Both the position numbers and the translations under genes were made by a program. A DNA stretch of 64,000 bases from Mytilinidion resinicola (lineage: Eukaryota; Ascomycota; Dothideomycetes; Mytilinidiales; Mytilinidiaceae), in assembly GCF_010093595.1 (NCBI RefSeq), contig NW_022985460.1, positions 607,804 to 671,803 of the forward strand, read 5' to 3'. Shown in pieces: positions 22,623 through 34,782 of this stretch. The number at the start of each line of letters is the position of its first letter. Within the stretch, counting starts at the first letter, position 1. A model generated the notes under the pieces. That model saw only the letters and a program-made list of their open reading frames with translations, ran no database searches and was not told where the DNA came from.

Positions 22623-25600
22623 ATGGCGGACCAACAACAGCACAGGCCCGGAGGGCACTACTCTGGTGCCAACCCTGTGCCTACCGTCAAGAAATTCATG
22701 GAGAACCTCGACAAGGACAAGCGGGATCGCGACCGCCAGCTGGACGAGGAGGCCGTGCAGAGGAAGAAGGCGGCAGTTGGTGGAGATGCTAAGCCTCACA
22801 AGGAGACCAATGCTGGAATCAAAGGCACCCAAAAGACTGTGACCGATCCAACAACAGGTAACCAGGTCGTCATTGAGGACGTCAACAAGAGCATGATGGG
22901 CCAGGTTGAGAATCCACAGCTCTCGGTGCCGAATGCCAATCTCGGGAAGCCTACTGTAAGTTTCTCCATCCATATAAGATTTCTATAAACCTTTCCTTGA
23001 GAATTTCATACTGACAAATACTAGCCGGTCAAAACAGACGCCTCACAATCCAACGATGAATACAAGCATAACCAAGATATCACAGCTCCCCCAGATCCAA
23101 TTGCCGAGGGCAGCACGTCTGATGTGCCTATCCACGGCGAGAAGACGAACATTCTGTTTCATCCTACGCCCTCTGTCAGCTACGAGCCCATGTTTGCTTC
23201 GATAGAGAAGCGGGCGGGAATACTATGCGTCGGCGTCCTTCTCGCCATTATCATACTTGGAAAGATGTTTGGGGGTGCACTGAAGGGCCTGATCCCACTG
23301 GCTATGTGCATAACATCTGGTATATGGCTGTGGATGAAGGAAGTCGTACGTAGTGGACGGGAGGTTGAGTGGGATAGTGAACAGACTCGTGGTCAGACGG
23401 TACGTCAATTCCGTTTCATCATCCTGCGTCCCCTGGGCTGTGAGTGTTCGAGTTTGAAAAAGTCAGGAAGAAGCGGAGAGATCGATGTCAGGAGCCATAT
23501 GCTTACTGTTGGCTAGGCCATCGCAAATCTCTTACCGGAATCCGTCGAATGGATGAACACGTTACTTGGCATAGTCTGGGGCCTCATCAACCCTGACATG
23601 TTCATCGGCGTTGCTGATACCTTGGAGGATGTCATGCAAGCATCGGTTCCCGGAATCATTGAGAACGTCCGTGTCGCCGAAATCAATCAGGGCAGCAATC
23701 CTATCCGGATTCTCAGTCTACGAGCACTCCCGGATGAGCACATGAAGGATCTCAAGGTCGCGATCCACGAGGAGAACAAAAAGACGAAAGACCCTCAAGA
23801 GGCCGCAGCAGATGAAGAAGGAGGCGACTTCTACAACCTCGAAGTCTCATTTGCTTACCATGCCAAGCCCAGTGGAAAGCGTGCCTCAGACAAGGCTCGC
23901 AACATGCATATGCAGCTTGTTTTCTACCTAGGCGTCAAGGGACTCTTTGGTGTCCCCCTTCCTATCTTCGTCGAGCTACAAGGTCTTGTCGGAACTATTC
24001 GCTTGAGACTAAACATGACCCCCGAGCCTCCTTTCCTCAAGAATCTAACTTTCACTCTAATGGGCCTGCCACAAGTCCAAGCCGGATGCATACCTATGGT
24101 TGAGAAGGGAGTCAACATCCTAAATCTACCTTTGATCTCGAACTTCGTCAACTATGCCATCGGCGCGGCGGCTAGCATGTATGTGGCTCCAAAATCCATG
24201 TCGATAGACATGCGGGCAATTCTTCAGGGCGATGATATCACCAAAGACGTCCAGGCTCTCGGTGTTCTGTGGATCCGTATTCATCGTGCAGTCGGGCTCA
24301 GCAAGCAGGATCGCCGCGGAAGCGCTCATGGTGGCAGTGACCCATACATCACTATCTCGTTCTCCAAATATGGCAAGCCAATGTACTGCACGCGAGTTAT
24401 TACGGACGATTTGAACCCGATCTGGGAAGAGACTTGCGCGTACGTACTACTCATTTTATTGATTGTAGTAGAGATAATTAACATTGTATTAGGATCTTGG
24501 TCACCCCCGAACTTGTCAAAGCTGACGAGAACTTGAGTGTTGAGCTATGGGACTCCGACCGTCACAGTGCTGACGACATTGTCGGCAAGGTGGAACTTTC
24601 CATACAAAAGATGATCCAGCACCCCGGCAAGATGTATCCCCAATCCTCGAAACTTGCCGGCATGGATGCCGACAGCGAGATGCCCGGCGAACTTCATTGG
24701 GAGGTTGGATACTTCGGCAAGCCCCAGTTCAGGCCTGCCCTCCGGACCGATGGCAAGAACAAGGCTCTGCCAGACGAGCTCAAGGACCATCCGGAATTGC
24801 AGGACGACAAGGGCGTCACCAACACTGCCACTGACGATGCCGTGGCTCACACCCCACCAGACCCTCTCTGGCCAAGCGGCGTTTGCAGTGTCATTGTTCA
24901 CCAAATCGTCAACCTCGAACTAGAGAACGTCAAGGGAAGTCAAGGCAACCGTAAGGGCAGGGAATACGAACCCGCGAAGCCTTCCGGTGAGAGCACTGAA
25001 GAGACAGGCGGCACCCTACCGACGAGCTACTGCACCATCCTCTACAATGATGAGTTAGTCTACCGCACCCGTGCTAAGGCTGTCTCTTCTCAGCCTATTT
25101 TCAACGCTGGAACTGAACGCTTTATGCGTGATTGGCGCTCTGGCATCGTTACTGTCACCGTCCGCGATTCCCGAAACCGAGAACACGACCCAATCCTTGG
25201 TGTTGTCCCTCTAAAGCTCTCCGACGTTCTCGAGACCTCTTCACAGGTGACTCGATGGTACCCCTTGGATGGTGGCGTCGGGTTTGGTCGTATTCGTATC
25301 TCGGTTCTTTTCCGTAGCGTTGAAACTCGACTCCCACCGAACCTTCTTGGCTGGGACGTCGGCACTTTCGAGTTCAGGTCCGATCGTATTGTTGCTAGTG
25401 GCTACACCCATCATGCCAAGCTCAAGCTCCGCACTGGTGGTAGCACTGGCAAGATTCCTCGTGTCGAAGCGCGCAAGCTCGAGGACGGCGATGGCATCTT
25501 CTGGGATATTGCGAAGAAGGATGGCAAGTACGATGTCCGCTTACCAGTCAAGTACCGATACCGGTCTCCCATTGTCTTTGAGTTCCATGTTTCCGGCAAG

Positions 25601-26559
25601 CGAAAGGCAGAAGCGTACTCAGTCATCTGGCTCCACCACCTGATTGACAACGAAGATTCGGACATCGACATTCCCATCTGGACGACATCCTGCCCGGCCC
25701 GCCTGACGCAGAACTACATCACCGAGAACAACTCCGAAAAAGAGCCCGGCCTAGAAGACCTCAAGGTCGTTGGCCGATTGAAGTTCAAGGGTCGCTTCAA
25801 GGCCGGCACGGATGAAGCTCACGAGGCTTTCATTACGGACAACGACTCTCGAGAGACATTCGAAACATGGGAAGCATGTCTTGCTGAAGGCGTGCGGCAG
25901 CGCAAGGTCGAAAAGGAGCTCTCAGAGAAAGTACTACAACTACACGAGGAGTCCTTGAAGGAAGGCCGAGACATTCTCAAAAGCACCGATGACGATGAGA
26001 AGAAAAGGTGGTTAACGAAGAATGGCACGGACTGGAGTGGTGCGTTCGGCGAAGACCCGAAGGCATACATGGACTCCCAGGGTCGCAAGAAGCGAGAACC
26101 CGGCGTCGACAAGCCCTTGCACGACCCGTTCCACCCTTCTTCTGGCGAAGACAACGAAGATGATGAGGATGAGGATAGCTCGAACAGCTCGGACGACCTA
26201 GGTCTCCAAGATGCGGACAACGCTAGCAGCTCGAACGGCGTCCCTCGTGATTCTCAATCAACAAACGGAACGACAGAGTCCTCGTTGGGCAGGACTAGCA
26301 CTAGCAAGATCAGTGCGGAAGGAAATGTCAACAGGCAAAATAAGCGGACAGAAGAGCGGAAGCAGAGGGGTCTGATGCAGTGGAAGCCAGCGCGGAACGC
26401 GAAGTTTGCCAAGGACCAGACCAAAATTGGCATGCGGCGGTTGAAGAACAAGCTCACTGGCGGCTTGGATGGTAGACAGCCTGGTGTTGAGACTGGTAAG
26501 TTTCTGCCCTTGTTTACTGCAAAGATCAGGGCTGACATGACGCAGAAACTGGAACATAA
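22623..26559 (+). CDS. Mug190/tricalbin-like SMP- and C2-domain protein
   Basis: Likely an ER-anchored lipid-transfer tether at membrane contact sites. Exons: 22623..22955, 23025..23399, 23517..24439, 24493..26495, 26546..26559 (1215 aa). After a charged N-terminus come two hydrophobic stretches (ILCVGVLLAIIILGKMFGG and LIPLAMCITSGIWLWM), a likely hairpin anchor. Next is an SMP-like domain (SVEWMNTLLGIVWGLINPDM onward, including NLPLISNFVNYAIG), then at least two C2 domains (first VLWIRIHRAVGLSKQD ... GGSDPYITISFS ... LNPIWEE; second near VCSVIVHQIVNLELENV). The C-terminus is acidic and then basic. The last 50-bp intron is inferred from GTAAGT ... GCTGAC ... CAG; without it the frame would run to 26644. 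Confidence 0.88.
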
Positions 26560-27534
26560 AGCTTCGCGACTCTACTGTATTGAGTCGAATTTGATGACGC
26601 TCAGGTCAGTGGCTATGAGATATGACGGTTCGGTGGGAGATTGAAGCGACACGTAGCCGCTTTGGTACTGCTCTCTTCTTGTATCATTAGGCTTTGGCAG
26701 CATGTGACGCATGATGCGGCGGCTCGTCCTGCTTCTCTTCTTAAAATTGCTAGGTAGTGGATAAAACACTCATCTTCTCTTCGCCTTAAGCACACATGAC
26801 TCGGAGCGCTGGTTGTCGGTTGATCGATACCCATCTGGCGTCCATCTTGTACCACAAGGGTTATATCAGTAACCCGATTACGGATAAATTACCTTGATGC
26901 TTGAACGTGAAATAGGGTCTGGTAATCTAGATGCCAGTTCACCGCACTAAAGTCGTTACCGTTGAGGTGGTTCTGATGTCAGAAGACTGGATGGGCCAAA
27001 GAAAACCACGACTTGCTACTGGTGGTTACCGTAGTGAAACAGTGGAAGAAAGTCCCGTGGGTGACAGCGGGCGCCGGGCGGCATCTGCGCCCTCTCACCT
27101 GCAAAAGCAATATGTCTTGGCTAATAGTCAGCTTTGCCAGTTTTGACTGGGCGCTGGTCGTGCAGCCCGACAAGGGCCATCCAACCAATCGTGCATGTGT
27201 CCAGCCTGAGCCTTGCGGTCACGTTGATCGCGACAACAACCCAAGCGTGTGAAGACAACGACGGCGGCATCTCCCGTTGCTCTCTTCCCGACCGCCTCCG
27301 CCAACTATCACCGGCACGCCACCCCATTCGCTGTCCACCAGCACACAATCAAGACCGACCACGACACTGGCCACCGTGGAAGGCCGCCGTGCCCTCACTA
27401 TTCTTAGTGAAGAACCCATCGAGCTCCAGGACTTCAACGACAGCGCTGCCGACAGGAGAGACGCCCCACGGCCTGAGAGCAAGCGCGTGAGAAAGAGGCG
27501 GGAGAAGCTTGAGCAGCTTCTCGCGGCCGACGAG
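26560..27534. other. Intergenic between the Mug190-like and SPX transporter genes
   Basis: No separate gene is supported. The frame of the transporter is open upstream of its ATG back to ~27277, but no earlier in-frame ATG is seen and SPX transporters begin at MKFSHSLQF. Confidence 0.5.
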
Positions 27535-30340
27535 ATGAAGTTCTCGCACAGCTTGCAGTTCAATTCGGTGCCGGATTGGAGCACCCACTACATTTCGTAC
27601 AGCAACCTGAAGAAAACGTATGTATACCAGAGGCCTAACCCCCTACGGCGCTGCAATTAGTACCCTGCTAACCCCTCCGCTCTCAGCATATACACCCTCG
27701 AAAAGCAGCTACACCAGGCCTCCAACCAAACCCAGGATGCTGAATCCTCGCCTCTCCTCAATGGCACCGCAGACGACCCTGACAAGGTTTTCTCGAACGC
27801 GCTCGACCATGAGCTCGAGAAGATCTGCTCATTTTACCAGCTAAAAGAGTTGGAGATATACGGGGAGGTGGATCAGCTACTACGAGATGAGGAACATTAC
27901 GAGGAGGAGCAGGAGGAGTTGGAGACGGAGCAAAGCGAGCAACCGCCCGGCACGCGTGGGAGCAAGAAAGCACGCTCGAACAGCATATTCAAGACAATAG
28001 GATTGGGCCGGCCTCGGAGGACAAGCGGCATGAGCCAGTCATACGAGGAGGTGGATAATGACAACAGCGATGACGACGCCGATGAGACGGTAGGCCTACA
28101 GAAGACGAAGAGTCGGGACGGACAACGGGGTTGGGACTCGCATCATGAGGATTTGAGAGCCTCCACGGATTTCGCCTCGTCACGGCGGAGAACCAGCGTT
28201 GCGTTCGACGATTACAACGATATGGCCTTTTCTGCTCTCTACGACTCTGGTGTGTCGTTGAAAAAGCGGACCGTCAGCCTCTACGTGTCAGTATGCGAAT
28301 TGCGATCGTTTATCCAGCTGAACAGGACCGGTTTCACAAAAGTCCTGAAGAAGTACGACAAAATTCTGGACCGCAATCTGAAGAGACAGTACATTGAGGC
28401 CAACGTGGAGACTGCATATCCTTTCCAGAAATCGACAATGGCGCATTTGGCCGAGAATCTGTCGCGGATCGAGAGCGCATATGCAAAGATATGCACCAAA
28501 GGAGACATAGCAGAAGCGAAGCGCGAACTGCGGCTACATCTAAGAGAGCATGTGGTCTGGGAGCGCAACACAGTTTGGAGGGAGATGATCGGTATCGAAC
28601 GGAAATCTCAGGCGGCGAACATGGGACTTCGACAAACCATGCTCGGGCGGGATACTGACCCGCGAAAGCTAAGGCTGCAGGGTGACGAAGTTGAGGCAGA
28701 GATGAAGGAAGTGAACACCCCTATTGGGAAGTATCACTGCCCTCAATGGTTGTTGAGCTCGACGTTCTACACCTTAATCCTCATTCTAGCCGTTTTCTTG
28801 GTCTTGCTTCTGGTTCCTATCATGAAGAAGCCAGAGCAACAAAACTGCCTAGCATTAGTCGTTTTTGTCAGTCTGTTGTGGGCTACGGAGGTATGTATGT
28901 CTTCTCCGATCAATCAGGTAGCTGCTCACATATTCCAGGCAATACCTCTCTTCGTCACGTCGCTGCTCGTACCGTTTTTAGTCGTCGTTTTACGCGTCGT
29001 TCGTCAAGACGAAAAGCCATACGCTCGTCTAGAGTCCAAACAGGCCGCATCCTACGTGTTTGCAGCCATGTGGACGCCCGTTATCATGTTACTTCTAGGA
29101 GGCTTCACCATTGCAGCGGCGCTTTCGAAGTATAATATTGCAAAGATGATGGCGACTTTTGTTTTGAGCAAGGCTGGGACAAAACCAAGGACGGTATTAC
29201 TAACAAGCATGTTCGTTGCCATGTTCGCCAGTATGTGGATCAGCAACGTCGCAGCTCCAGTGCTGTGTTTCTCAATCATCCAGGTAAGTGGCGTTTAAAC
29301 GAGCTAAATATCTCTGCTAACGTATATAAGCCAATTCTTCGCAACCTTCCATCTGATTCGGCCATGTCGAAGGCCCTTCTTCTCGGAATCGCCCTTTCTT
29401 CGAACATTGGCGGTGCTGCATCCCCAATCGCATCGCCTCAGAACCTCATCGCCCTCCAAAACATGAACCCCCAACCAGGCTGGGGCGTCTGGTTCTTCGT
29501 CGCTCTCCCCGTGTGCATCATCTCTATCGTGCTTATCTGGCTCCTCCTCCTCGTCACCTTCAAGCCCGGCCGCAACACCACCATCGTCCCCATCCGGCCT
29601 ATGAAAGACCGCTTCTCAGGCATCCAATGGTTCATCAGTGGCGTTACCATCGTCACCATCGCCCTATGGTGCGTGACCCACCAACTGGAGCCCATCTTCG
29701 GCGACATGGGCGTCGTCGCCATCATCCCTATCGTCCTCTTCTTCGGCACCGGCATTCTTACTAAAGAAGACTTCAACAACTTCCTCTGGACCATCATCAT
29801 CCTTGCCGCCGGAGGCTTGGCGCTCGGCAAGGCTGTCAACTCCTCTGGCCTGCTGCACACCATCGCCAAGAGCATCACGGCCGAAGTCGAGGACTTGTCT
29901 CTCTACGGCGTGCTGATCGTCTTCGCGGCGCTGATTCTCGTTGTCGCTACGTTCATCAGCCACACGGTTGCAGCGCTGATTGTTCTGCCACTCGTGCAGC
30001 AGGTAGGCCAGGGCATGGAGGAGCCGCACCCAAATCTGCTAGTCATGGGCAGCGTGCTCATGTGCTCTGCGGCTATGGGACTGCCGACGAGCGGGTTTCC
30101 CAATATGAGTAAGTCCATTCTCCCCTCCTCCCCCTTCGACTTCGCCGAGAAGCCTCGCATAGCTCATGTAAACTGGAAACTAACATCTACCCAGCCGCCA
30201 TCATGATGGAAGACTCGCAGACTGGCCAGCGCTACCTGCAGGTCAAGCACTTCATCACGCGCGGCGTGCCGGCTAGTATCATTACTTTCTGCGTCGTTGT
30301 GACGGTCGGGTATGGGTTGATGCTGGCAGTGGGGTTGTAG
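27535..30340 (+). CDS. Low-affinity phosphate transporter with SPX domain (PHO87/PHO90/PHO91 family)
   Basis: Imports phosphate; the SPX domain senses inositol pyrophosphates. Exons: 27535..27617, 27687..28890, 28939..29283, 29331..30108, 30195..30340 (851 aa, normal for the family). The SPX domain starts MKFSHSLQFNSVPDWSTHYI and is split by an acidic, Ser-rich insert. Its second half is KVLKKYDKILDRNLKRQYI. A divalent anion/Na+ symporter membrane domain follows with many hydrophobic segments (for example LLSSTFYTLILILAVFLVLL). Family-conserved pieces are SNIGGAASPIASPQNLIAL and GLPTSGFPNMTAI. The final exon supplies the last helix (ASIITFCVVVTVGYGLML). Which of the three paralogues it matches best cannot be told by eye; vacuolar or plasma-membrane location is open. 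Confidence 0.93.
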
Positions 30341-31767
30341 ATTTCGGCCTCGCTATTTTCAGTGCGATATGCTAGCAGCGAAGTTTGGGCATAGGACTTT
30401 TCGGTAGAGGTTCTACGGCGTTTTTACTATGTAGAAGGATATATACTAAGGTTTGCAAATACACTAATCAGGTCGAGCAAGGGTTCGGGGACGCACTCTC
30501 AGATATGATACTCACTTACACTACTCCTTTAAATCCTGCAACTCCACACCGTGTCTACGGCAATAGTGTTGGTTCTTGTGGCTGGCCGGAGTTGAATCTG
30601 GACGTGTGGAAGAAATATAAGGGAAAAAGATAGTTTAATAAGATTTAATGAGTACAAGCCGGATGGAAACTCTTCTTTTATTTATTCTCTTTAGACAGAA
30701 TATACAGCTAATAGAGATAATCATGCGTACTTATGCAATATAGCAAGAGGTTATAACATTCGTTCTCTCTTTTGCCTAGAATTGCATGTAACAGCTAATT
30801 TAAAGTAGCCACCGCCATATCCTACTATAAGAACTAAGACTGCCCTAGATAATAAGGATATCTGCAACGCGTACTATGTCTTTTTAGGTATAGCCTTTTA
30901 ATTAATATAAATAAGGTTCAGTATAGATGGAGTTGATAACGCGTTTGCAGTTGCTGTAAGCAATAGCAAGCAATTCATATTAAAATAACACCTCGGCTGA
31001 ATAACAGGTGGAGGCGATTCTTGAAGATTAAGCACGGACGAAGATGATCATGGCTGTTGTCTTCGCAGGCATTGCGATCTCAGGCGCGGTTGCTGGGTGT
31101 GGTGGGTTGGATTGGTCTGGCTAGATCTTGTTCTTGGCGGGTTTAGTGATATTTGATGTGGTGGTGGTCTGAGGCTTGGTGAGGTGGATAGAGGGCTTGG
31201 GATGAGGCGTGATGGGGCGTTTTTGTATCTCTGTTAAGGGGTGAGTCTTGCAAGTGTGAAGTGGTGAGGTTCTAGGTGGGTTGTATGGCTTCCGTGCTTT
31301 GATGTTTCGTATGCATAACATCGATCAACTTGTTTCCTTCCCGTTGCTCTATCGAGTTAGCGCTGCACACACTGTTTATAAGCAAATTTACGCCTGGCTC
31401 GAGTTCGGCTCGGCAGTCTGTCACTTTCAACCGGTGGCCTTGAGACGAACCACGCCGTAACATGCACCAGGACTGGGCGATTCATGCAGGACGATCCCGG
31501 ACTCTATTCTGTAATGCAGTCACTAGACTACGGTCATCATCGAAGGTGCGTGCTTGCAGAGAAAGAAGAAGAGGAGGCTAGACCGGCTAGCAGAGGATTA
31601 TCGTATGGACTCCGATGCTAGCGTGCGGGTTGTTGTGGGCCTGGACATAGCATATGGCCAGTCCTTCTCGCCCACGTTAACTCCATGCTCCTTCAGCCAT
31701 TTGGTCACCTCCAGGTGTCCGAACTGTGCACAAATACCAAGAGAACTTGTTGTGACATCCTCTGTGC
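30341..31767. other. Intergenic with an AT-rich stretch (30640-31000)
   Basis: The part from ~30640 to 31000 is rich in TA and short A/T runs (for example TATTTATTCTCTTTAGACAG), unlike the flanking genes, and resembles a RIP-degraded repeat remnant. No frame of note. The rest is of average composition without a gene. Confidence 0.45.
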
Positions 31768-32619
31768 TTACTCTTTGAAGGCCAATTCTCTGGGATCCCT
31801 CCAAATAGTGCACGGATTGTATCGCCAAACGCCACGATGCCGCCTAGCAAACACGTGTTGAATGATATAAGGCACAAAGAATGGTACAGACGGGAAGTCA
31901 TGCATGCCGCCTTCGAAGGTCCTGTCTGAGGTTCCAAACACGAGGGGGGCGATTCGATACTAAGACAGAGTCAGTGACGCTGATAAACTCGCTTATACGT
32001 TGAAGGACAGCTAACATTGTCTGTAGCCATTAGGGATTTTTCTAAGCGCTGATACGCCTGCCGTACACGCCCGCTGTCGTACTTGTCGAGACCTCGTAGG
32101 GTTTCGATCTCATCATGTAGATGTCGAGTTAATGGCTCCGCAAAATCGTCGATGAGGCTCCTGATCTTCTGTCCGTCGTAGTCTTTGGGAAGACAAGTCC
32201 GAGCGTAATCCTGGAACAGATCAAATCCCGGCGTGAATGCTCGATGTTGCTCTATATTTTGAGCCATGATTCCTTCGACACCTGATATCTGCTCTATGCT
32301 GGGGAAGAAGATCTCTTCCTCGGCATCGTGGTGGTGCTGCATGGATTCACCCCAGCACTGGCAATATGTCAGGAAGTCTCGAATCGCGACCAGGTCTTCG
32401 CGCGGTATGTACGGCGCTTGGAAATAGATGGAGTTCAACCCGCGGAGAATGCCATTGTGGGCAAGTGCCATCTGCGTTGCAACATAGTATGCCGCGTGGG
32501 AAGACTGAGGAGACATTAAATGATGCAAAAACTCAGCAGGGAAATGACAAACGTACATCTTTTGAGAATGGATCAGTATTGATAAGAGAATACGGCGTAT
32601 CTGCCCACTGAGAAGGCAT
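31768..32619 (-). CDS. Hemerythrin-like (HHE cation-binding) domain protein
   Basis: Exons on the minus strand: 32619..32557, 32504..32016, 31959..31768 (247 aa). The start MPSQWADTPYSLINTDPFSKD joins SSHAAYYVATQM over a 52-bp intron. A 56-bp intron then leads to a conserved C-terminal extension (LVFGTSDRTFEGG, FFVPYIIQHVFARRH, WRYNPC). The HHE domain supplies the iron ligands expected of a four-helix bundle: MALAHNGILRG, QHHHDAEEEIFFP, NIEQHRAFTPG and RHLHDEIETL. Such fungal proteins are thought to bind a di-iron centre. The cellular role is unknown and no neighbour suggests one. Confidence 0.85.
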
Positions 32620-33112
32620 CCTGGCTCGTCCAGTAGGAGCACAAACTGGCGTCACCTTCACAATAGAGTAGCAGGAGGTTGGCGACAAATATACTGAAAG
32701 AAAAGTACTAGTAAAACACCTGTAACGGTCTTTTCGACGGGAACAATGCGGGCAAATATCCGTTGATAGTGGAGGAGAAGGATTGTTGTTAGTCTTGTGA
32801 ATCCGAAGAAGAGTACTAGGCAAAGGTATTGCTATGCGTTTAAATTGCGGCGCAAGTCCGCGAGTCCGGCTTAGTAATTAGCGCGACCCCGCAGCCTTTG
32901 TCTATTCGAAACGCCTTGTCACGGCTTATAGCCACCGAGTCCGCCATGACGACGCAAGGCTTATTGTCTCGAAGTCCGTCCATCACATCGTGGCAGCCTC
33001 CGTCCTTTTAATGCTCAGCACGTGGCACTCTTTCCGGGCCCCGTCCCACTGCTGTGCCGACTGTGGAGCAACCGTATCAGCATTAAGGTTCCCGAGAAGC
33101 GTCGGGCACTGT

Positions 33113-33394
33113 TTAAATTGACGACGGGGGGCTCGACAAGCGGCAAGCCCAAGCAGATTCCCGACTATCTGTCACGCCAGGTGCCTACGGCCCTCCTTCC
33201 TGAAGCGGAATCTGAACGGACACATTCTCGAAGGCCGCCAGTCCCTGGCACGTGCCTGGATCGCCGCCACTGATCGCCACGCTTCAACGGCCGCCAGTCG
33301 CCTCCCTGTCGGTGTTCTTCAACTTTACTTCTAGCGTCGGTGGAATCCTGTCTCAACTTACGACCGGGGGCTCGACACGCGGCAAGCCCAAGTA
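33113..33394. repeat. Pair of ~40-bp direct repeats, ~240 bp apart
   Basis: GGGGGGCTCGACAAGCGGCA at ~33127 and GGGGGCTCGACACGCGGCAA at ~33366, each followed by GCCCAAG and soon after by CCCGACTA. Between them AAGGCCGCCAGTC and AACGGCCGCCAGTC also recur. It may be a remnant of a duplicated or mobile sequence. Confidence 0.6.
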
Positions 33395-34405
33395 GGTGCA
33401 AGGTTCCCGACTAGCCATATGTCACGTGTTTAAGCGAGTTGCTAGCGTCGGCGGAACTGCAGTGAACCCCGATTGCCTCAACTGTCCCTCACCTCAGTCA
33501 CCACAATGACAACCCCGTCTGACCCCCGAACGTCATCGCCCACGCGGGCCACGGCCGCTAAAATCGATCCCGAATGCGCCTCAACTCATGCGATATCAGA
33601 ATAAACGGCAAGCACAGAACACCCTCTGCCTCACAGACACACGACTCCGAGGTCGTGAAGGCAGCCCGGGATGTAACCACACCATTAATGACGAGGATTG
33701 CGAAGAGACAGGCACGGGCACGTGGGATTGGCGAGATGGCCGCCGTCGATCTGCTTGGTGCCGATCTGCTCTTGAAAGTGAAACAGAAGACAGAGAAGAG
33801 ATGGTACAATCGGTGCCCGAGGGGGACCTGAACTGCGCATGTCTTTCGCTTGCGCCACACGCGACCATCGCTGCCGACGTCGGGAAGCTGACACAGCCAC
33901 GCCCAGATATCGTATACACCGAATACTCTGGCAACACAGAGACACACCACTTGGCACGCTAGTTGATCACTTGGACCTATCCAAGTAACTGTGGGTCTTA
34001 AGGGTCTGCCCGGCGTTCACCTGGCCCACAATTCAGCTCGATGGCAGTGCGCTGGTAAGCTGAGACGCATATGCTGTAGATAGAGACAGCGCGCTAAGTG
34101 ATGTGTTTCTATGTCGCCAGAGTATACAGTAATGTTATTGCGTATGCCACGTCATAGTCCGCTCACCCGCATCCCTGCCACAATCCACTAAAATATGCTT
34201 CCAATAGCTATTCTGTATGCACGTGGCGAATAGACTAGTGCCGGTTCCAAGGCTGAGCTTGCCTAGTAAGGGAAGGCTGATCAGTAAGTCCAGTAGTTTG
34301 GTAAAGATCCTTGTGTCTCAGCAGCACTTTTGAAAGGGGAGATTACGCGAGGGCCAATTTGACATCACTAGCGGGAGTTATGCGAGGCGAAATACAAAAC
34401 TGCTA

Positions 34406-34521
34406 TCGGGGAATCCTGTAAGGCGTGATAGGTGATCCCTTCGGGGAAACCCGTGAGGTGGTTAGTTGACATTGTACGCGGTGTTTAGCTAACATTAGCA
34501 AAGTCAAAGAGATATCGGGGA
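34406..34521 (+). promoter_or_regulatory. Three TCGGGGA motifs upstream of the PKS
   Basis: Copies at 34406-34412, 34441-34447 and 34515-34521, all in the PKS direction, 260-380 bp before its ATG. The same 7-mer occurs in the promoters of the other cluster genes. It is a candidate binding site for a cluster regulator (inference). Confidence 0.5.
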
Positions 34522-34782
34522 ACGGCGGAGCAAGAGACGCTTTAGGTATGGCGGTACCAGAACATCTAGAGCTGAAACTGGATAAGCGCTTGGGGATGAT
34601 GTAGGACGGTTGTTCGGGAAAAGGTCAACGATAAGAAGAGGATGTTATAAGGACTGAAGAAAGGTCGACTCGAATGCAGAGATTCAATTAAAGGACGGCA
34701 ACATCGCACATTCTTTCGTACATTTCAATTTCTATTGTACTAAGCGGGTAAAACGATTCATCATCGCCCCCATCTAGCAAAA

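Larger units (their letters stand above)
32620..34782. other. Intergenic, 5' side of the PKS
   Basis: No gene is supported. Between 33558 and 33962 five frames overlap on both strands, which is the pattern of non-coding GC-rich DNA. The last 400 bases include the PKS promoter. Confidence 0.5.

Noticed and set aside
27277..27534. Upstream in-frame extension of the SPX transporter
   Set aside because: No ATG is seen there, and SPX transporters start at MKFSHSLQF; the openness is probably chance.
33558..33962. Five overlapping open frames on both strands
   Set aside because: None has family-like sequence, start context or splice support; this is the pattern of GC-rich non-coding DNA.
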